Of a stretch of 64,000 bases of DNA, positions 57,954-64,000 are shown in pieces. The stretch spans positions 5,168,545 through 5,232,544 of the forward strand of contig CM040447.1 of assembly GCA_022749755.1 (NCBI GenBank), given 5' to 3'. The notes under the pieces are model-generated. The model saw nothing but the letters and a program-made list of their open reading frames with translations, did no database searches and was not told where the DNA came from. The stretch is from Azadirachta indica. Taxonomy: Eukaryota > Streptophyta > Magnoliopsida > Sapindales > Meliaceae. Every line of letters begins with the position of its first letter. Within the stretch, counting starts at the first letter, position 1. The translations under genes and the position numbers were made by a program.

Positions 57954-59361
57954 ATTTTTCTTCGTCGGAGCTGGAATCATGGGATGACTACTTATCAACT
58001 TATCAATTCTGGCAAAAAGTATTCAAGATGGCATTTGAAGCCAATCAATGATCTTGAACACCAGCATTTTGTGTGGTAATCTGCTTATGCTAAGTCATTT
58101 GCCTTTTCATTTGAATACTTTATGCGTCACTTTGCAATATGCTGAGTTTCATAATGCCTGCCTTTATTTATTTATTTTTGTTTTTCCAGCTCTATATTCT
58201 GGACTACTTTGTTTGTGGGGAGTGTATCAGCTCAACTCGTGAGTGTAGCATTACATGTATCTCTCTATATAATCACATCCTAATCTGATCACCTCTTTAC
58301 GAACTATACCTTCTCTTAGTTCTTTTAGCTCACTTGATAAGCCAAATAGCTGTTAAATCACCCTATCTCTTCTTCTGACAAGCCAAGTGTATGCAGTTGG
58401 AATGAAATGACCTGCAGGCTATCCACTCAATAAATTCTTAGTTTCTTCACAATGAAAATAATAAATAAATAAATATGTTCTTCTTTTTTGTCTTCATTGT
58501 GATTAAATGCTCGGGTCACATTGCTGCAGAAACTGTTAATGGTTGTTGCCTTTATACTTTTCCTGAATTATTATAATCATTAATAATATTTATGCAAATA
58601 AAAGTCCAAAAAAGTTGTCACGATGACTGAGCTGGTGTATAATATTTTACTATAAGAAATCTCACACCTTAATTGCATTGAAATTCACTCTCTAAATATA
58701 TGATGCAATAACAAAGTCAATAATTTTTATTGATTTTTTTTAATAAGACTAATAATTTGTTAATACCATATTATTTAATATAATAATATGAATACATATT
58801 ATATCTTTCATTACTAATAACCTAACATCACGTGTGCATAATTCACTTGTATAGTAGTATTTTCATTCTCTTTAATCACAAGATTTGACATATTTTTCTT
58901 GACTAACAGTTGGTAGATGAAAAAAATTTTTGTGCACACACAAGGGTTATTAAATTCTCTCTTTGTGTTTTTTTTAAAAATTTTTTTAGCCAAGAACATA
59001 CATTAATCAAGTCAAAACCTGATCATTTTTTGAATGACCTTTGAGTAGAAAACCTATGTCCTAAACTTAAAGAGTATAAGGAATTTTGATTTTGTATTCC
59101 TTTCTTTATTGCTTAATATGTGTTTCTCTTTTTAATGTTTGTAATAGATTATTGGCCTTTTAAAATTGACATTTTTTGACCTTTCTTACAGTAATTCCTA
59201 CTCTCACTGTTATAAATGTGAAGCTCAAAGCATTCTAATTATGGTATTACTTTATTTTCTTTCAGAGGCTTGCAGAAACATTTGATTTGAATGTGCCAAA
59301 TCCTGTTGCCCACAGACAAGCACTGCATATTGTCACTCTTATTAAGGTGACTGAAGAGTAG
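57954..59361 (+). CDS. Unrecognised host gene, three putative exons, 5' end not found
   Basis: Three segments join in one frame at consensus splice sites: 57954-58075 (after cctgtag, before gtaatc), 58190-58238 (after ttttccag, before gtgagt) and 59266-59361 (after tctttcag, to TAG). The 122-nt and 49-nt exons give a split codon that restores the frame. The product ends RWHLKPINDLEHQHFV, then a hydrophobic stretch CSIFWTTLFVGSVSAQL that could span a membrane, then RLAETFDLNVPNPVAHRQ and a short tail. I do not recognise the family and no start codon is placed, so this could be a partial gene or a pseudogene. The stop (GAG TAG GCC) looks as if it could have arisen from CAG. Confidence 0.42.
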
Positions 59362-60320
59362 GCCAAAAACCACGAGGGTAGTCTTCCATCAATTAGAGAA
59401 GAAAAAAGAAAGTTGGAGGGTTACACGTGTAAATATATATATTTTCTGCTATTTATTAATGTGATATAGTTGGGGTCTTGCACATGTTAGGAGCTTTTTA
59501 AGTCTGAGATGATTACGATCGATGAAGACAACTATAAAGAAGCTATTTGAATTTAGATGTTTTTGATGTATTTAAATTTGGGCTGGTGTTGTGGATTGGG
59601 TATTTTAGATTGAGATCTTGTGGATTGGGATCGATGTTTAAATGTTGGATTTCATGTAAAATTAGGTTAATATTTATAATAATATTATTGTAATTTTATT
59701 TTATTATTTGTTGTGTGTTAGTTTATTTATATTAGTAAATAATACTTCTAAATAGAAATTAACAAAATAATGAAATAAATCACCAATAGAAATTAAAAAA
59801 ATAGAAAAATGGAAAACTAAAAAAATCGAAAAACACAGAAAAAATTGATCAACTAAAAAACCGGATAAAAAAATCGTACAAATAGGAAGATTAAAAACTT
59901 AAAAGAAAAAAAGATCAGACATTTCTTGACAATATTATATCAAGAATTCTTGGTAAATTTAGGATAGTAATGAAATGTTGTCATAGATTTATGATAAATA
60001 TATATACAAAGTTATGATACATCACGCTTATATTATAAAACAACGATGTACGATTGCTGTCAATGGTCAATAAGCGGACCTTCCTTGATACAAAACTATT
60101 GTCATGAAGTGCTTGTCTTGACAGATATTATTTATCAAGAAAGATCCCTTTGTAGTAGTTTGTCCAAAATCATTAAGATACTGTTTATAAGTATAGTGTT
60201 ACTCCCACAAATATTAATTTAAAATAGAAAATAATAACCTCTTTGATTAGAATAACAAACTAAAATATTTGTTCTGTGCAAAAACTTGAAAATTCAGTTT
60301 GAGTCGCGCTCAAGCTTAGG
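59362..60320. other. Spacer with no recognised gene
   Basis: AT-rich. Short inverted pieces such as cttgacaata and tcaagaattcttgg occur near 59925-60130. A cctttgtagtag at about 60148 recalls the end of a CACTA transposon, but no partner end was found. Confidence 0.4.
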
Positions 60321-60329
60321 CTAATATTA

Positions 60330-61090
60330 CATCGTTTTGTCCAAGTAATGTATAACAGGTATAAATAGACCTAAGTCATTCTTTGAGACATAAAGTTTGG
60401 GTTATACTGTGGAACGTAAGAGTAGGTTTAAATTTAGCCCAAATTAATATAATGACCTTAGTCAAGTCCACTTACAGAGATTTTAAACTTTAATAGTCTA
60501 TTATGTAATTAGACTAATTTATAAGTTGTTTCGAAGGCCTAAACTTCTTGAAACTTATTTTTTCACGAAAGTTTATTTTAATTAACTTAAAATTAATTAA
60601 AATAAATATTTATTAAAAATTGTGAGTCTTTAACAATTTTTTTTAATTAAGATTAAATTGCAGATAATTTATTCCTAGACAGATTTATTTTAGAAAGATA
60701 ACTTGTATTAAACTACGATAATATGATCAAGTTATATATGTTTGAGAACATTATTCCACATTCAAGACAACCTTGAATCATCATCTTAGCACATCTTGAG
60801 ACATCATCTTGACATATCTTTATACACATATCTTGATATTCACAACTTAAGATTACAACACAAATGACACTAGTCTTTTCTTCTTGACATTCCAATACTT
60901 AACCCTAGCAACACTTGTTTTATGTCCACCTTTTGTAGTGGCAATCATCCTTAGCCATTACCTTTACACTGTTGCATTCTTCTTGCCTTCATAGGTGTCA
61001 ATCTAGTTATCCTTAAGTTTCAAAACACCATTTTCACAACATTAGATCTATTAGATTGTAAGCAGATGTATCGTATACTGCCAATAATGA
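60330..61090 (+). repeat. LTR-like repeat, copy 1
   Basis: It resembles 62140-62850 in order and orientation. Both have aataatgac/aacataata then ttggtcaag-type phrases, tattatgtaatta, ttaattttaaattaattaaaat-like AT blocks and a pyrimidine-rich part with cttgccttc or cttgcctct. The sequence type fits Gypsy LTRs, but no primer site or coding was found between the copies. Confidence 0.45.
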
Positions 61091-62139
61091 GACTTTATGA
61101 TATTAATCGAACCTAATAGTAGTTGCAACCTATTATTGTTGTTTGTATTTTTACATTAATATTAGGTCTATCTCATTCCTACACACTATGGACATATAAG
61201 TTGAGTCTCGTACCATATTAAGTATCGCAGCAAAAGTACCAACAAATGTAGTAGATCCCTCTAGTAAGCCAACCAATCCCTTGAAATTATAACATTACGA
61301 CTCTTGAGCCACTCAGTGAGATTCCAGGAATATGAAAGCCTTATTCCCTACAAATCAAAAAGGGGTGCGAAGGCTAAACTCAAATTTTAAGACCTAGTGG
61401 TATCAAGCCCATTGAGCGTACTTCAAAACCTATTCAAGCATACAACTAATTAGAATTTGACATGTACTTGAATGAATTTTTTCCACGATACTATATTCTT
61501 TCTTTCTTTCATTTTTCTAAAAATATAAATAAAAAATGAAGACGAGCTTCTTTAACTAAGTTATTATTAGCAAGATACCAAACAAATTACTTCCATAAAG
61601 ACTATTGTTTTCTTTTTTCAAATGTGTATATAAGTTGATTCTTCCTTTTATGCGGAGTATAAATTATCTAATTTAAGCATAGATATTTGGACGATAGTAT
61701 ATAGTAGTACCATATAAAATTTTAATACGACAGAAAGTAAATAGAAAAAATTGAAGGGTGATATGATTGATGAGAAAAATAATATTTGTAATAGAACAGA
61801 CGTATCATAGTACCCATCATAATATTAACTTCTTGGGTCGGCATGCATTATGTAATGGACCCAAATTTTGGTTATATTTTCAACTTAACAACAAATAATT
61901 AAAGAAAATGCTAATGAAAAGCTTTATTGTATGTACCTAAAAGAATAAGTTAAAGTAGACAAAGGTAGTCACGTGTTTTAAAGAAAACTTATTTTAAGTG
62001 CAATGCATTTTTAACCTAGATATGAGTCGACGTAATACTAAAAATATACAAAATTGTAAATATATTTCAAGTAATATGATATTCCTTAATCAAAAATCAT
62101 TTATCAATATAGAGGTTGGTACCTAAAAATAGATATTGG
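61091..62139. other. Spacer between the two LTR-like repeats
   Basis: No gene or recognisable element protein is seen in these 1.05 kb. Confidence 0.4.
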
Positions 62140-62850
62140 GTTGGAACCTAACCCAACTTTAAAACTAAGTCATTTGTCAAAGTAATGTTTCAAGGCACAA
62201 ATGAACTCAAGACATTATTTGGGATACAAATTATGAATTATAGTGTAAAAGGTAAGAATAAAATTAAGTTTGACCTAAATTAACATAATATATTTGGTCA
62301 AGCCTACTCGAGGGACCTTAGTTCAAAAAGAATTTATTATGTAATTAAGCTAACATAAATATAAATGAAACATAAAATCTAAAAAACTTAGGGCCCATTT
62401 AAATTCAAAATCTTATTTTAATTAATTTTAAATTAATTAAAATAAAAATTTTCTTACAAATATAAAACTTTTACACCTCTTTTAACTAGAACATATGTAA
62501 GTTTATATTTTGATAAAAATTTATCTTATAAAAGACAAGTTAGATTAAACGTGAACATGTGACTAAATAGTGCTTTGCTATAATTACATGTCACACACAC
62601 TATAAAAGGGGGACATGTTTTAACATGGTCGACCAAAAGACATCATTACCGAAACTAGCATTGCCAAACATTCTTTCTTGCCTCTCGTCTTTATTGCTTC
62701 CCCTAGCGTCACCAATAGCTTATCCTAGCAAATTAGCTTTTTGGTTCACCTTTTGCATTAAAAGTCTACCTCGCTCACTACTATAATACTTTTGCATTTT
62801 CTTTTTATCCCTAAACACCAAATTTCAAATTTTAGACGCCCATGGCAACT
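62140..62850 (+). repeat. LTR-like repeat, copy 2
   Basis: Partner of 60330-61090. It carries a TATA-like ctataaaaggggg near 62600, consistent with an LTR promoter. Confidence 0.45.
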
Positions 62851-63434
62851 TAGTTTGCAGATTTGAAACTATCTGGTAACAAAATCGTTTAGTGAACGCA
62901 TTATATTGTTGGATTTTAAACTTGATTTTAAAAATGAAAGGTCAAAATTGAAGCCCAAAATGAAGCCAAATCCAAATTTTAGAAATAATCATGATTCATG
63001 TGATTTGGTAGGTTGTTAGGTGAGTTTTAAGATTTGATCATTGATTAGGTATACCTATTACATCAATGGTCAAGAATGTTTTGAGTTTACTATAAATACC
63101 TTCTTATATTTGTGTTTTTTATCAAGCAAAGCGTGAAGAAGTAAGTAAATGAGTGAATGATTTGTAAGCTTCAAGAAAGAAGTAAGTGTAAGGAGTTGTT
63201 TTGAGTGTTTGTAATGAGCTTTGAAAGAAATAATAAGTTATATTGTTTTAATGCATCATTCTTCAAACAAAGTGATATCAGAGCTAAGTTTGTATTATCA
63301 AACATATTGGTATGCATATCAAATCGAAGCTCTTGACGAGAAGAACGTAATGCCATGAAAATCGTTCAAATTAGAATCTGAACATGCCCGCATGAGCCAC
63401 TAGATGTTTGCTGTGCAAGAAAAGGAGTTGATCT

Positions 63435-63516
63435 GTTGAATCGAGCCTGTTGAACCGAATGAACAGAACCGAGCCATTGGAATCAAGCTAGTTGAACCGA
63501 GTCAGTTGAACCGAAG
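63435..63516. repeat. Degenerate tandem repeat in the Copia leader
   Basis: The unit gttgaaccga(g) recurs about five times between 63435 and 63516 (gttgaatcgag, gttgaaccga, agttgaaccgag, agttgaaccgaa), just before the gag start. Confidence 0.7.
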
Positions 63517-64000
63517 ATGGCAAATGGAGGTATGACACCATTTCAAGTTTCGATTCCCAATAAAAACAATTATGATAATTGGAGCATTAAAATAAAGGCA
63601 CTCCTTGGAGCACAAGACGTATGGGAAATAGTGGAGAAAGGTTGTAACGAGCCTAGAGATGATGTTGCCCTTGTTGCTTTGACTAAAACACAAAGAGATG
63701 CATTGAAAAACTCAAGAAAAAGAAACAAAAAAGCTTTCTATATCGTTTATCAAGCATTAGATGATGATGCTTTTGAGAAGATAGCAAATGCAACCTCCGT
63801 GAAGCAAGCATGGGATAAACTGGAAACTTCCTACAAAGGTGTTGAACAAGTAAAAAAGGTACGTCTTTCAAACCTTAAGAGGAGAATTTGAAGCTTTACT
63901 TATGAAGGAAGGTAAATTGATTGTTGATTACTTTTCAAGAGTTAAAGCTATTTCTATCAATTAAAAAGAAATGGTGAAAAGTTTAGTGAAGTGAGAATAA
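63517..64000 (+). pseudogene. Copia gag, N-terminal part
   Basis: The frame starts MANGGMTPFQVSIP at 63517 and shows the Copia gag block with NYDNWSIKIKALLGAQDVWEIV (about 63568 on). RDALKNSRKRNKKAFYIVYQ and AWDKLETSYKG follow. Near 63885 an extra base shifts the frame to a stop at 63889. The expected continuation (EFEALLMKEGKLIVDYFSR) is readable in the next frame, and a second shift occurs near 63958. Gag is therefore disrupted. Gene order beyond cannot be seen. Confidence 0.85.

Larger units (their letters stand above)
62907..64000 (+). mobile_element. Copia retrotransposon, 5' LTR and gag, runs off the window
   Basis: The LTR (62907-63269) begins tgttggattttaaac and ends aaaca, with a TATA-like ctataaatacc near 63090. 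A primer site tgatatcagagc (63273-63284) fits initiator tRNA-Met with one mismatch. A leader of 230 bp with a short tandem repeat precedes gag. The rest lies beyond the edge. Confidence 0.85.

Noticed and set aside
60120..60165. Right end of a CACTA transposon (cctttgtagtag)
   Set aside because: No matching left end, no 3-bp target duplication and no transposase; a chance match is likely.

Overview
This window looks like nuclear DNA from a eudicot plant. It is very AT-rich and packed with microsatellites and many classes of plant transposable element. Its only repeated host genes belong to the BAHD acyltransferase family, closest in style to the vinorine-synthase-like group. I cannot name the species from sequence alone.

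The host-gene content is a BAHD array in alternating orientation. Copy 1 (1-970, minus) is open to the window edge. Copy 2 (12122-13475, plus) is full length but has one frameshift. Copy 3 (34909-38101, minus) is a pseudogene split by an LTR element. Copy 4 (39372-40094, plus) is a pseudogene cut off by a LINE fragment. Copy 5 (42618-43988, minus) is intact at 456 codons. Copy 6 (45358-45390, plus) is an 11-codon stub behind a complete upstream region. The copies form head-to-head pairs (1/2, 3/4, 5/6) that share their upstream DNA. Pair 1/2 lies on long inverted-repeat arms (1-2793 and 9265-13475). Pairs 3/4 and 5/6 are inverted copies of each other, about 33.7-40.1 kb against 42.6-56.0 kb. 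Only copy 5 is certainly able to encode a full enzyme here. Copy 1 may be, and copy 2 would be if its frameshift is an assembly error.

Most of the rest is nested mobile DNA. A 3'-truncated Copia element fills 6.1-9.1 kb. From 17.0 to 21.7 kb, Copia gag and Copia RT/RNase H pieces lie on the minus strand in the order pol-LTR-gag, with a hAT element inside the presumed LTR. From 23 to 34 kb a decayed Gypsy pol is interrupted by a minus-strand LINE, a plus-strand LINE and a complete-ended Copia element (25995-31223, 5-bp target duplication). A short LTR element (34959-36905) sits inside BAHD copy 3. A 273-bp Mutator-type MITE with a 9-bp target duplication lies at 41266-41538. A decayed Athila/Tat-type Gypsy element starts at 45664. 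A Copia element with LTR and gag begins at 62907 and runs off the right edge.

The most unusual item is at 52766-53377. Between the integrase and the 3' LTR of the Gypsy element lies an intronless, sense-oriented, decayed copy of a LONELY GUY (LOG) cytokinin-activating enzyme gene, which looks like a host gene captured by the retrotransposon. A second host locus of unknown function is suggested by three splice-compatible exons at 57954-59361. Everything else is AT-rich spacer in which I see no gene.
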